A DNA stretch of 64,000 bases. Origin: Haemonchus contortus. Taxonomy: Eukaryota > Nematoda > Chromadorea > Rhabditida > Trichostrongylidae. How positions within the stretch are numbered: the stretch's first letter is position 1; every line of letters begins with the position of its first letter. The position numbers were made by a program, and so were the translations under genes. Under the pieces are notes generated by a model. The model was not told the DNA's origin and did not search any database. It saw only the letters and a program-made list of their open reading frames with translations. The stretch lies in NCBI GenBank assembly GCA_000469685.2, contig LS997567.1, positions 16,983,450-17,047,449 of the forward strand. The letters are read 5' to 3'. Below, one piece after another: positions 34,795 to 46,029 of this stretch.

Positions 34795-35570
34795 ATTTAT
34801 GAGTTTCCGCTCAAACCTCGCCTCCTGTGGACGGAGTCTTGTCCTGCCACCCACCATAAGTGTTCCCATCCTGTCGCCTGTGCTCCTACCAAGTTTGAAC
34901 TTTCTAGGTCCATGGGGACGGAAGTTATGAATTTCCGCACAAACCCCGCCCCTTGTAGGCGGAAACTGGTTCTGCCACCCACCATAAGTTTTGCCACCAT
35001 GGCGCCTGTACCACTACCAAGTATGAACTTTCTAATTCCATGAAGACATGAGTTATGAATTTTCGCCCAAACCCCGCCCATTGTGGGCGGAGTCCGGTCT
35101 TGCCACCTACCATAGGTATTCCCATCCTGTCGCCTGTACTCCTACCAAGTTTGAACGTTCTAGGTCCACTGGGACAGAATTATGAGTTTTCGCACAAACC
35201 CCGCCCCTTGTGGGCGGAGTCTGGTTCTACCACCCACCATAAGTTTCCCCATCGCGGTTTATGTACTTCTACCAAGTTTGAACTTTCTAGGTCCATTGGG
35301 ACAGAATTATGAATTTTTACCCAAACCCCGCCAATTGTGGGCGGAGTCCGGTCTTGCCACCTACCATAGGTATTCCCATCCTGTCGCCCGCACTCCTACC
35401 AAGTTTGAACTTTCTAGGTCCATGGGGACGGGAGTTATGAATTTCCGCACAAACCCCGCCCCTTGTGGGCGGAGTCTGGTTCTGCCACCCACCATAGGTG
35501 TTCCTATCCTGTCGCCTGTACTCCTACCAAATTTAAACTCTGTACGTCCATGGGAACCGGAATTATGGAT
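34795..35570. repeat. ~127-bp tandem modules of Helitron H1
   Basis: About six copies of a unit holding CCCCGCCC(A/C)TTGTGGGCGGAGTC, GCCACCCACCATA, CCTGTCGCCTGTACTCCTAC and AGTTTGAACTTTCTAGGTCC. Three copies lie in H2 (42950-43330), one in H4, and reversed arrays at 52200-53050. Confidence 0.9.
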
Positions 35571-36051
35571 TTTCGTATATAAATGTAAGAAGGCATGTGA
35601 GCTTCGAGGCACGCTCCGCCCATTGTGGGCGGGTCTCCGCTGACGTCATTTATGCTGGAGACACCTCCGACAATGCTCCTCCCAAATCAACTTTTTCCTG
35701 CTCTGTTGGCTTTCTCCAAACCAAGTTATAAATGTATTCATAAAACATTGCATTTTTGGAGAACGCCCCGCCCATCGGGGGTGGGTCTCCCAAGTTCGAT
35801 CTAACTTACCAATGCGCACCTCAAGCCACCTTTAAACCCCAATTTTGAGGCCGTCTTGTGGCTGAATTTGAAATCATGGTCCTCAGCCCAGCTCATTTCG
35901 ATGCACGCCACGCCCACTGTGGGCGGGGCTTCGCCAAGATGATGTGTGTTTTATACTTCTCGAGACCTGGCCCACCCATCCCACACTTGACCCGGTCTCT
36001 CCAGGCAGATCTAAAGGAGCTAGGGAATTTCGTGACAGACATACAGACAGA

Positions 36052-36053
36052 AC

Positions 36054-36110
<57 letters not shown>
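36052..36110. repeat. (CAGA)n microsatellite near the 5' end of H1
   Basis: About 15 CAGA units, on the plus strand just inside the Helitron terminus. Equivalent tracts occur in H2, H3 (with CGGA variants) and, as CTGT, in H5 and H8. Confidence 0.95.
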
Positions 36111-36112
<2 letters not shown>

Positions 36113-36135
36113 GAAGCGCTTTATAGTAAGTAGGA

Positions 36136-39064
36136 TGGTATGTATGGTATGGTATGTATGGTATGTATGGTATGTATGGTATGTATGGTATGTATGGTTA
36201 ATGTATGGTATGTATGGTATGTATGTATGGTATGTATGGTATGTATGGTATGTATGGTATGTATGGTATGTATGCGTATGTATGGTATGTATGGTATGTA
36301 TGTGTATGTATGGTATGTATGGTATGTATGGTATGTATGGTATGTATGGTATGTATGGTATTGTATGGTATGTATGGTATGTATGGGTATGTATGGTATG
36401 TATGGTATGTATGGTATGTATGGTATGTATGGTATGTATGGTATGTATGGTATGTATGGTAATGTATGGTATGTATGGTATGTATGGTATGTATGTATGT
36501 ATGTATGGTATGTATGGTATGTATGGTATGTATGGTATGTATGGTAGTATGGTATGTATGGTATGTATGGTATGTATGGTGATGGTATGGGTATGTATGG
36601 TAATGTATGGGTATGTATGGTATGTATGGTATGTATGGTATGTATGGTAATGTATGGTATGTATGGTATGTAATGGTATGTATGGTATGTATGGTATGTA
36701 TGGTATGTATGGTATGTATGGTATGTATGGTATGTATGGTATGTATGGTATGTATGGTATGTATGGTATGTATGGTATGTATGGTATGTATTGGTATGTA
36801 TGGTATGTATGGTATGTATGGTATGTATGGTATGTATGGTATGTATGGTATGTATGGTATGTATGGTATGTATGGTATGTATGGTATGTATGGTATGTAT
36901 GGTATGTATGGTATGTATGGTATGTATGGTATGTATGGTATGTATGGTATGTATGGTATGTATGGTATGTATGGTATGTATGGTATGTATGGTATGTATG
37001 GTATGTATGGTATGTATGGTATGTATGGTATGTATGGTATGTATGGTATGTATGGTATGTATGGTATGTATGGTATGTATGGTATGTATGGTATGTATGG
37101 TATGTATGGTATGTATGGTATGTATGGTATGTATGGTATGTATGGTATGTATGGTATGTATGGTATGTATGGTATGTATGGTATGTATGGTATGTATGGT
37201 ATGTATGGTATGTATGGTATGTATGGTATGTATGGTATGTATGGTATGTATGGTATGTATGGTATGTATGGTATGTATGGTATGTATGGTATGTATGGTA
37301 TGTATGGTATGTATGGTATGTATGGTATGTATGGTATGTATGGTATGTATGGTATGTATGGTATGTATGGTATGGTATGGTATGTATGGTATGTATGGTA
37401 TGTATGGTATGTATGGTATGTATGGTATGTATGGTATGTATGGTATTGTATGGTATGTATGGTATGTATGGTATGTATGGTATGTATGGTATGTATGGTA
37501 TGTATGGTATGTATGGTATGTATGGTTATGTATTGGGTATGTATGGTATGTATGGTATGTATGGTATGTATGGTATGTATGGTATGTATGGTATGTATGG
37601 TATGTATGGTAATGTATGGTATGTATGGTATGTATGGTATGTATGGTATGTATGGTATGTATGGTATGTATGGTATGTATGGTATGTATGGTATGTATGG
37701 TATGTATGGTATGTATGGTATGTATGGTATGTATGGTATGTATGGTATGTATGGTATGTATGGTATGTATGGTATGTATGGTATGTATGGTATGTATGGT
37801 ATGTATGGTATGTATGGTATGTATGGTATGTATGGTATGTATGGTATGTATGGTATGTATGGTATGTATGGTATGTATGGTATGTATGGTATGTATGGTA
37901 TGTATGGTATGTATGGTATGTATGGTATGTATGGTATGTATGGTATGTATGGTATGTATGGTATGTATGGTATGTATGGTATGTATGGTATGTATGGTAT
38001 GTATGGTATGTATGGTATGTATGGTATGTATGGTATGTATGTATGTATGGTATGTATGGTATGTATGGTATGTATGGTATGTATGGTATGTATGGTATGT
38101 ATGGTATGTATGGTATGTATGGTATGTATGGTATGTATGGTATGTATGGTATGTATGGTATGTATGGTATGTATGGTATGTATGGTATGTATGGTATTTA
38201 TGGTATGTATGGTATGTATGGTATGTATGGTATGTATGGTATGTATGGTATGTATGGTATGTATGGTATGTATGGTATGTATGGTATGTATGGTATGTAT
38301 GGTATGTATGGTATGTATGGTATGTATGGTATGTATGGTATGTATGGTATGTATGGTATGTATGGTATGTATGGTATGTATGGTATGTATGGTATGTATG
38401 GTATGTATGGTATGTATGGTATGTATGGTATGTATGGTATGTATGGTATGTATGGTATGTATGGTATGTATGGTATGTATGGTATGTATGGTATGTATGG
38501 TATGTATGGTATGTATGGTATGTATGGTATGTATGGTATGTATGGTATGTATGGTATGTATGGTATGTATGGTATGTATGGTATGTATGGTATGTATGGT
38601 ATGTATGGTATGTATGGTATGTATGTATGGTATGTATGGTATGTATGGTATGTATGGTATGTATGGTATGTATGGTATGTATGGTATGTATGGTATGTAT
38701 GGTATGTATGGTATGTATGGTATGTATGGTATGTATGGTATGTATGGTATGTATGGTATGTATGGTATGTATGGTATGTATGGTATGTATGGTATGTATG
38801 GTATGTATGGTATGTATGGTATGTATGGTATGTATGGTATGTATGGTATGTATGGTATGTATGGTATGTATGTATGTATGGTATGTATGGTATGTATGGT
38901 ATGTATGGTATGTATGGTATGTATGGTATGTATGGTATGTATGGTATGTATGGTATGTATGGTATGTATGGTATGTATGGTATGTATGGTATGTATGGTA
39001 TGTATGGTATGTATGGTATGTATGGTATGTATGGTATGTATGGTATGTATGGTATGTATGGTAT
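36136..39064. repeat. 9-bp satellite, right block
   Basis: About 325 units of ATGTATGGT, equal to two GTAT units plus one G. The first ~600 bp carry many one-base insertions, deletions and extra ATGT units. From about 36790 the array is almost perfectly uniform, with occasional 13-bp variants (near 38036, 38617, 38866). None of the six frames of the pure unit has a stop. Confidence 0.98.
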
Positions 39065-39680
39065 GTATGTATGTATGTATGTATGTATGTATGTATGTAT
39101 GTATGTATGTATGTATGTATGTATGTATGTATGTATGTATGTATGTATGTATGTATGTATGTATGTATGTATGTATGTATGTATGTATGTATGTATGTAT
39201 GTATGTATGTATGTATGTTATGTATGTATGTATGTATGTATGTATGTATGTATGTATGTATGTATGTATGTATGTATGTTATGTATGTATGTATGTATGT
39301 ATGTATGTATGTATGTATGTATGTATGTTAATGTATGTATGTATGTATGTATGTATGTATGTATGTATGTATGTATGTATGTATGTATGTATGTATGTAT
39401 GTATGTATGTATGTATGTATGTATGTATGTATGTATGTATGTATGTATGTATGTATGTATGTATGTATGTATGTATGTATGTATGTATGTATGTATGTAT
39501 GTATGTATGTATGTATGTATGTATGTATGTATGTATGTATGTATGTATGTATGTATGTATGTATGTATGTATGTATGTATGTATGTATGTATGTATGTAT
39601 GTATGTATGTATGTAGTATGTATGTATGTATGTATGTATGTATGTATGTATGTATGTATGTATGTATGTATGTATGTATG
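39061..39680. repeat. (GTAT)n microsatellite
   Basis: About 620 bp of pure tetranucleotide with four small slips (near 39218, 39279, 39328, 39615). It joins the 9-bp satellite directly and ends at TTTTGACGGGAACTTC, which matches the Helitron sequence after the CTGT/TTGT tract in H5 (TTTGTACGGAAATTC). Confidence 0.98.
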
Positions 39681-39753
39681 TTTTGACGGGAACTTCAATA
39701 TTACCTAAAAAACACCTTAAGAGTTCGGGACAACTTCGGTATGGGCGGCGGAG

Positions 39754-39884
39754 CCCTTGATAAGATTGACAGGGCACAAATGAGCTCTGCGGAGCACCGC
39801 CCACAGGGGGCGTTGCAAGTGCCGGAATGGGTGGTGCGAATGGCCAAACGTCTTATTTTTGTGCCCTGTCGATCTTATCAAGGG
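39754..39884. repeat. 27-bp inverted repeat in the Helitron interior
   Basis: Arms 39754-39780 and 39858-39884 (CCCTTGATAAGATTGACAGG...) pair with one mismatch and extend further outwards with a small gap. It lies in H8 just after the microsatellite. Confidence 0.8.
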
Positions 39885-40189
39885 CTCTGCCCATCCCATC
39901 TAAAAGGTTCAGGCACCGGGACAAAATATTTAGTAAGAGGTGTAGGGTCAACAACCTAGACGAAAGAGACCCACCTATTGTGGGCGGAGCATCCTTAAAA
40001 TGGGCAGTACTTTTCAGATGAATAAATAACTCGATTCAACAAAGGCGTGGAGGCCAAAAAAATAAAGGGAGTGACAAAGACCTCATACGTGCTGAGCATG
40101 CGTAACCTTAGCGAAGCCCTGCCTACTATGGGCGGAGGGTGCACTCAAATAAAAGACACTTTTTAAAACCAAACATAACTTCGTTAAAA

Positions 40190-41400
40190 TACGTTCTAGA
40201 AGGCGGAAAAAAGGCGGTTGGAGGTTGTAGGAGATAGTTGGTCCAAACTTCAAAGCGGGTGGGGCTTGCACTGGGGTGGGCGGGGCTAAAACCAAAAATG
40301 ATATCTTTGTTCAAAAACGTCCTAGAATGCGGGAAAAAGTCGTCGCAGTTTAAAGAGGATATGTGGTCAAAGATTCAAAGTGGGCGGACTTTGCACTGGG
40401 CTGGGTGGGGCTAAGATCAAAAACTTATCTCTGCTCAAAGGCTTTCTAGAAACGGAGTGAAACTGGTCAGAGGCTATCCCTACTATATATGATCCACAAG
40501 TTTAATGCGTCTTTTGAACTTACCTATGTATATTTGTGCGTCGCAAAATCCGATTTTAGCTAAGAAACGCCTGAAGATGTTGGGCCAAGTACGGGATGGG
40601 TGCGTACCTAGGCCAAGATCTATAGATAGAGCGCATATCAAGCTTGCAGGACTCAGTCCGTAAGGGGCACGACAAGGGCTGTCACGGGCGGGGCCAAGGG
40701 ACCTGCGTCTTATTTTGCTTTCAAAAACACCGGCAAAATAGATCAAGGTAAGAACTGGGTCAACAAATCAGATTAAGGAGCCCCACCTGCTGTGGGTCGA
40801 GCGTGCTAAAAGGTACTTTCCACATAAATTCGTTGCTGTGAATCTATATCCGGAGGCTATTAAACAAATGTGATCAAATCGTCAAAGTGGGCGGGGTTTG
40901 CGCTGAGGTGCGGGGGGGGGCTAAAAGCAAGAATCCAGAACTCGGTTCAAAACGCTTTACAGTGTCGGAAAAAAGTGAGTGAAGGTTTCAGGAGATACGT
41001 GATCACCAAAGTTTGCACTGAGGTGGGCGGGGATAGGGTCAAAAATTCATAGTTCTCATCAAAAACGTTTTGCAGCGCGGGAAAAGTGGTTGGAAGGTAT
41101 GGAAGATGTGTGGCTAAATCCCATAAGTGGACGGAGTTGGCACCAAAGTGGGCGGGGCTTACATCAAAAATTTATAAGTCTATTCAGAAACGTTCTGGGA
41201 TGCGGCAGAAGGGTGTTGAGGTGTAAAAGAACAATTGTGATCAGATTCCACAAGTGGGTGGGATCGGCACTGAAGTGAAAATTATTGAGTTTCTTCAGAT
41301 GCGTTTTAGAACGCGCAAAAGGTGTCTGGAGGTAATAAAAGTAATGTGGTTCGGAATCTGAAGTGGGTGGGTTTGCAAAGAGGGGGGCGGGGCTGAGATC
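40190..41400. repeat. ~125-bp tandem modules of Helitron H8
   Basis: About nine diverged units with GTGGGCGGGG and TTCTAGAA/CGGGAAAAAGT motifs, matching 660-1245 of H5. Interrupted at 40477 by a second Helitron-like 5' end. Confidence 0.75.
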
Positions 41401-42194
41401 AAAAACTTAGACATCTGTACTTCACACTATCCCTGACCACATAGGTGTACAACTAGGGGATACCACTAAACCCTGTCAAAATTAGGCTAAAAACTTTCTA
41501 AAAGTTAGTATCCATGGTTCCACATACAGTAGTTCCTTCTACACAAGAGAAAGTGCACCACTTTAACTTCAGACCTCATAAAATAAATTCTACAGTGACC
41601 CCGGCCACACAGGTGCATACCCTGTAGAGATGTGTAAATCCCTACAACTACCCGAGGGCGTTGTCCTTTCAAAGTTAGTGTTCATGGCCATACACACCCC
41701 GAACTCATAGTTTCTTCGACTACATGGACTGCAGAGTTATTTGATTTAGATACATCGGAGTACTCTTCATGTCCACACGCAGCCCAAACCAAAATACTCA
41801 TTAATTAAGATCAGAAAAGGTTAAAGTTATTGCTTGAACAACAACTGTCGCTCCTGTTGTAGAATACTGTGTATACAGGAGTGTTGCTTTGATATATTAC
41901 ATGTTCCAAAATCAAGTGTTATGTATACTATGCTAATACTCCAGCCAAGCTAGACATTTTTTTCTGTTACACATCAAACACCCCTCTTGAACTACTCGTC
42001 GGTCAGTCCGAATTTTCGTGATCAGCGAAAAAATTCCATGTTTCCCATGAGACAAAAAAAATGATGGTTGCTACAGAAGTGTCAGGAAAGAGGCTCAAAT
42101 GATAAAGGTCTATAATGAAAATCAGAAGCTCAAGTGGCTCCCTCCCTTATTGCTACAGCCCCCAGCGTACGCGATAGCGTGCGTAGTCGCGTGG
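40477..42194 (+). mobile_element. Second Helitron 5' end inside H8 (composite or nested copy H6)
   Basis: A/TCCCTACTATATATGATCCA at 40476-40496 closely resembles the H8 start (TCCCTTCTGTATATAATCCA). Only one 3' terminus (42194) follows, shared with H8. Confidence 0.6.
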
Positions 42195-42411
42195 TGTACG
42201 CAATGACACACATTAAGTAGATCGTCCCTTCTACATTATTGCCCTGGTGCCACTCTCGTCTATCCCCCTTTTTAACGATCCTTTCGAGACCTTTAATCAC
42301 TTTGGAAACAACGAATCGCGCGTTTTCCCCGCCTTCGTCACACTATTTTCCACATTCCCTTTCATTTTTTGTCATACCCTGGGTAAGCCAAAATCATCGT
42401 AGACTGTGCCT
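42195..42411. mobile_element. Right part of TTAA MITE M6
   Basis: Continues the MITE from 32865: TGTACGCAATGACACACATT here corresponds to ACGTACGCAGTGAGACACAT on the complement of M1, and it ends GACTGTGCCT followed by TTGA (decayed TTAA, 42412-42415). Joined length 695 bp, close to M1 (674). Confidence 0.9.
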
Positions 42412-42857
42412 TTGAACTTGGAGGCACATTCAACAGGAGTATGCGAAGGATGTATAAGATGACTGTCAGGAAGTTAACATTGATGGAACAACCAAACACT
42501 TTTGAAGCAAACATGTTGTTCACAATCTACATACCTTATTCATGCCGCTTTTCCACAACAGGAGACACAAAGTCAATTGTCTCAAAACAGAATGGGTGCA
42601 ACAGAGTTGATCCCGAAAGAGCAATAGAAATTTTGGCACGAATGAATAGTCTTCATCTACACCTTTTCTCTCGCGAAGGTTGTTTCGTTATTACTTGCTG
42701 GATTTGGAACATCTGAAAACAGTGGTCCGGCAGTTCGCGAGGAAAGAAATTGAGTCGCATGATTAGTCGCTATACTTTGCCCACAGAGTCGCACATGCAT
42801 TTCAAGTCAACGGATTAACGCTTGAAGGAAGATGTTTCGGAGGACATTAATTGAGAA
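42412..42857. other. Unrecognised flank, possibly 5' part of the BEL element
   Basis: A plus-strand frame at 42441-42716 is unrecognised. An ATG at about 42830 leads, in frame across the removed Helitron H2, into the Gag frame after 43848. The BEL coding may therefore start here. Confidence 0.4.
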
Positions 42858-43847
42858 CCAGGCGGCTATGCACGCTGTCGCGTGCGCCAGGGGCTCTAGC
42901 CATGAGAAACGGAGCCATGTGAGCTGATTTTCATTATATACCTTAATCGGATTTATGAGTTTCGCTCAAACCCCGCCTCCTGTGGGCGGAGTCTGGTCCT
43001 GCCACCCACCATGAGTCTTTCCATCTTTCGCCTGTACTCCTATCAAGTTTGAACTTTCTAGGTCCATGGGGGCAGGAATCATAAATTTCTGCCCAAACCC
43101 CGCCCCCTGTGGGCGGAGCCTGGTTCTGCCACCCACCATAAGTCTTCCCATCTTGTCGCCTGTACTCCTATCAGGTTTGAACTTTCTAGGTCCATGGGGA
43201 CAGGAATCATAAATTTCCGCCCAAACCCCGCCCCCTGTGGGCGGAGTCTGGTTATGCCCCCCACCATAGATGTTCCCACCATGGCGCCTGTACTCCTACC
43301 AAGTTTGAACTTTCTAGTTCATGGGAACTGGAGTTATGGATTTCGTATATAAAAGTAAGAAGGGATGTGAGCCTCGAGGCATGCCCCGCCCCTTGTGTGC
43401 GGGCCTTCGCTGACGTCATTCATGCTGGAGACAACTTCGACAATACTCGTTCCACATCAATTTTTTCCTGCTCTGTTGGATTCCTCCAAACCGAGTTATA
43501 AAATTTTTGGAGAACGCCCCGCCCACCGGGGGTGGGTCTCTCCAGTTGGATCTAACTTACCAATGCACACCTTTAGCCACCTTCAAACCCCAGTTTTGAA
43601 GCCGTCTTGTTTCTGAATTCGAAATCATGGTCCTCAGTACAGCCCATTTCGATGCACGTCACGCCTACTGTGGGCGGGACTCCGCCAAGCTCAAGTGTGC
43701 TTTATACTTCTCGGGACCTGGCCCACCCATCCCACACTTGACCCGGTCTCTCCAGGCAGATCTAAAGGAGCTAAGGAATTTTGTGACAGACATACAGACA
43801 GACAGACAGAACGACAGACGAAGTGCTTTATATAATAGTAAGCAGGA
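42858..43847 (-). mobile_element. Helitron copy H2, inserted in BEL gag
   Basis: In element orientation: 5' TCCTGCTTACTATTATATAA, (CTGT)n, three ~125-bp modules, and a 3' end with a perfect 6-bp hairpin (GCACGCGACAGCGTGC), ATAGCCGC and CTGG. The plus-strand flanks are A (42857) and T (43848). The flanking sequence joins in frame as Gag coding. Confidence 0.9.
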
Positions 43848-44493
43848 TAATTCCGGCAAATTGGAAACACTCATAACCCGCTTCAAGGCTGAAGGGTTAG
43901 AAACGGTCAAGCTCCCTGATGCAGAAGAAGAAATTTCACACGTCACCGCGAGAGGCAAACTCCAGCGACTCGAGGGTGTTGGAGCCACCGAAAGAACAAC
44001 ATCGAAAATTGAGCAGAAGCTGAAAGATTATGCCGAAGCAATGGACAGCGTGGCCGAACCTAGCCCGAAGGATGTCGAGGCTCTTGAAATGTACCCATCA
44101 TGAGCAGAAAACGCAATGAGCATGGTCTTTGACTACACGCTACAACTTCAAGCGCGAATATGGGCCTTCAGTCGTCGTATGCAAGCCTTACAGAACAAAC
44201 CTACAAGGACTGACACAGAACGCGTCTCAATCGAGTCACTACCTCCGAATCCTGTAGCAAAATCACTAGAACTTCCCGCACTTCCTGTTCCAACCTTCAA
44301 CGGGAACATATGGGAATGGGATAACTTCTGGGAGTTATTCAACACCTACGTTCACTCACAGAAGCTTTCGGAATTCCACAAGTTCAACTACCTTTTAAAC
44401 GCGTTAAAAGGCGAAGCTCTGAGGTCGGTGAAGAAGTTCCAAGACACAAGTGGAAACTATGAGAAAGCAATCGACTTCCTAAAAAAGATGTGA
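43848..44493 (+). pseudogene. BEL/Pao Gag fragment, N-terminal part
   Basis: Frames 43848-44103 and 44116-44493. The first has LETLITRFKAEGLETVKL and a charged helical stretch (LKDYAEAMDSVAE). The second has FSRRMQALQNKPTR, LPALPVPTFNGNIWEWDNFW and LSEFHKFNYLLNALKGEAL, the DUF1759-type retrotransposon Gag segment characteristic of BEL/Pao. A stop at 44101 and a frameshift at 44490-44600 break it. The 5' start is separated by Helitron H2. Confidence 0.85.
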
Positions 44494-44613
44494 ATTCATC
44501 TTATGGACCAAATGGATAACTGCTCTCTTCGAACAACACACATACATGATCAGCGACGACTGTTTGAACAAGTGCAAGTTATAACTGTTTAACTCAAACA
44601 GAAGGAAGAAAAT

Positions 44614-45582
44614 GTGAATAGTCAATGGCTAATCGGGCGACTACTGTCCAAGTTCCCCAGCCACATTCAGCGACAAGTCCCCTTGAAGGAGGCTACTTTG
44701 AAAGACGCCGCTTTCACTATGGATCACCTTCTGCAAATTCTTAAAGACATCATAACAAGTGAAGAAATGGTGTCTCATTACACGAAGAACGAAACCTTTT
44801 CTCGTGCAGCTGGGAACAGCGACAAACCAAAACCGCCAAAATTCGGCTCACGGCAATCCTGCATGTACTGCGAGGAAAGCCACAAGCCTTTTGACTGTGA
44901 CAAGTATGCAACACCACGAGAACATTCACAGTATTTACGAGAACACATGTTATGCTTGATATGTGCATCACCACGAAATATCACAGCAGAATGCAAGAAA
45001 CGCCCATGTTTCAAATGTCACAAACAGCACCACACTTCGTGCTGCTTCCAAGGAGAGGAGGAAGGTGCTACGGCATCATCATTCAAAGAAAGAGCACCCG
45101 ACTGCAAAGAGAACAGCAAGCTCAAAGGAAGCCCGAGCAGAAGCAAAGAAACTAATACAGGCAATTCGAGGAAGAAAGTGAACTACCTCAGTCACCACTT
45201 GAACTCTGTATCTCCAGAGGGGCACACAGTCTTGGAAGTTCTACCGGCTAAGTACCAGCTAAAAGTACAGCCCACCTATTTGCCCACGGGCGAAATCAGA
45301 GCATTAGTCCCGACCACGAAGAGCTTGAGGAAAATCTCAGTCCTTCTAGACACAGGAGCAGAAATCTCCTCCATATATACAGCATTGGCTGCGGAACACA
45401 CCTTTAGTTCGTACCATGTACATGAGAAAACATCACGTGAAGTCTCTCTACAAGCATGGGACGCAGAAGGACGCCCGTTCACACTCTCTTTGTACACTCA
45501 CGAGATTTTGACCAAGCTACTTGAGACTACTCCTACCTGTGCAGAGGACATAGAGTTCATCCTCCAACACAAGCTGACAGTT
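44614..45582 (+). pseudogene. BEL/Pao Gag zinc region and aspartic protease fragment
   Basis: Open from 44614. It contains LIGRLLSKFPSHIQRQVPLK, a first CxxC zinc block (CMYCEESHKPFDCDKY, about residue 83), and C-rich blocks LCLICASPRN and CFKCHKQHHTSCC. The aspartic protease follows, with active-site segment SVLLDTGAEISSIYT (about 45340-45385). At about 45583 the frame runs into Helitron H3 sequence, so the rest of the protease and all of pol are lost here. Retains a 345-aa open frame, indicating modest age. Confidence 0.9.
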
Positions 45583-45962
45583 AACTTCGACAATGCTCGT
45601 TCCACATCAACTTTTTCCTGCTCTGTTGGTTTTCTCCAAACCGAGTTATGAATGTTTTCATAGAGCATTGCATTTATGGAGAACGCCCCTCCCATCGGGG
45701 GTGGGTCTCCCATTTCGATCTAACCTACCAATGCACACCCCTAGCCACCCTCACACCCCAGTTTTGAGGACGTCTTGTGACTGAATGTGACTGAATTTAA
45801 AATCATGGTCCTCAGTACAGCTCATTCCGATGCACGCCACGCCCACTGTGGGCGGGGCTCCGCCAAGCTGATGTGTGCTTTATACTTCTCGGGACATGGC
45901 CCACCCATCCCACGCTTGACCCGGTCTCTCCAGACAGATCTAAAAGAGCTAAAGGATTTTGT

Positions 45963-46029
<67 letters not shown>

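Larger units (their letters stand above)
34704..36135 (-). mobile_element. Helitron copy H1, non-autonomous, inserted in the satellite
   Basis: In element orientation the 5' end is TCCTACTTACTATAAAGCGC, then (CTGT)n, a middle with about six ~127-bp modules, and a 3' end with hairpin GCGCGCGAGAGCGTGCG, TAGCTGC and CTGG. The flanks are A (34703) and T (36136) on the plus strand. Joining 34703 to 36136 restores an intact 9-bp unit with no base lost or gained, which defines both termini exactly. No coding. Short frames in the modules are artefacts of repeated sequence. Confidence 0.93.
32866..42194 (+). mobile_element. Helitron copy H8, 9.3 kb, enlarged by satellite and nested elements
   Basis: The 5' end reads TCCCTTCTGTATATAATCCA and runs into CTGT-type repeats. 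The 3' end has a CGC/GCG hairpin (AGCGTACGCGATAGCGTGCG, 42164-42183), then TAGTCGC and GTGG (mutated CTGG) at 42191-42194. The host is MITE M6: A at 32865, T at 42195, no duplication, and the two halves rejoin in register with M1. Inside, in order: a mariner (33031-34311), the 9-bp satellite, Helitron H1 (34704-36135), more satellite, (GTAT)n, ~125-bp modules, a second 5'-like end at 40477, and a 3' region alignable with H5. No Rep/helicase coding is visible. Confidence 0.82.

Noticed and set aside
34225..34869. Histidine/isoleucine/threonine repeat protein on the minus strand
   Set aside because: Antisense of the same satellite plus Helitron sequence.
36607..39708. Open frames of about 1000 residues with MYG/MVC repeats
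   Set aside because: Products of a 9-bp unit lacking stops; the frame changes at each slip and all frames are equally open.
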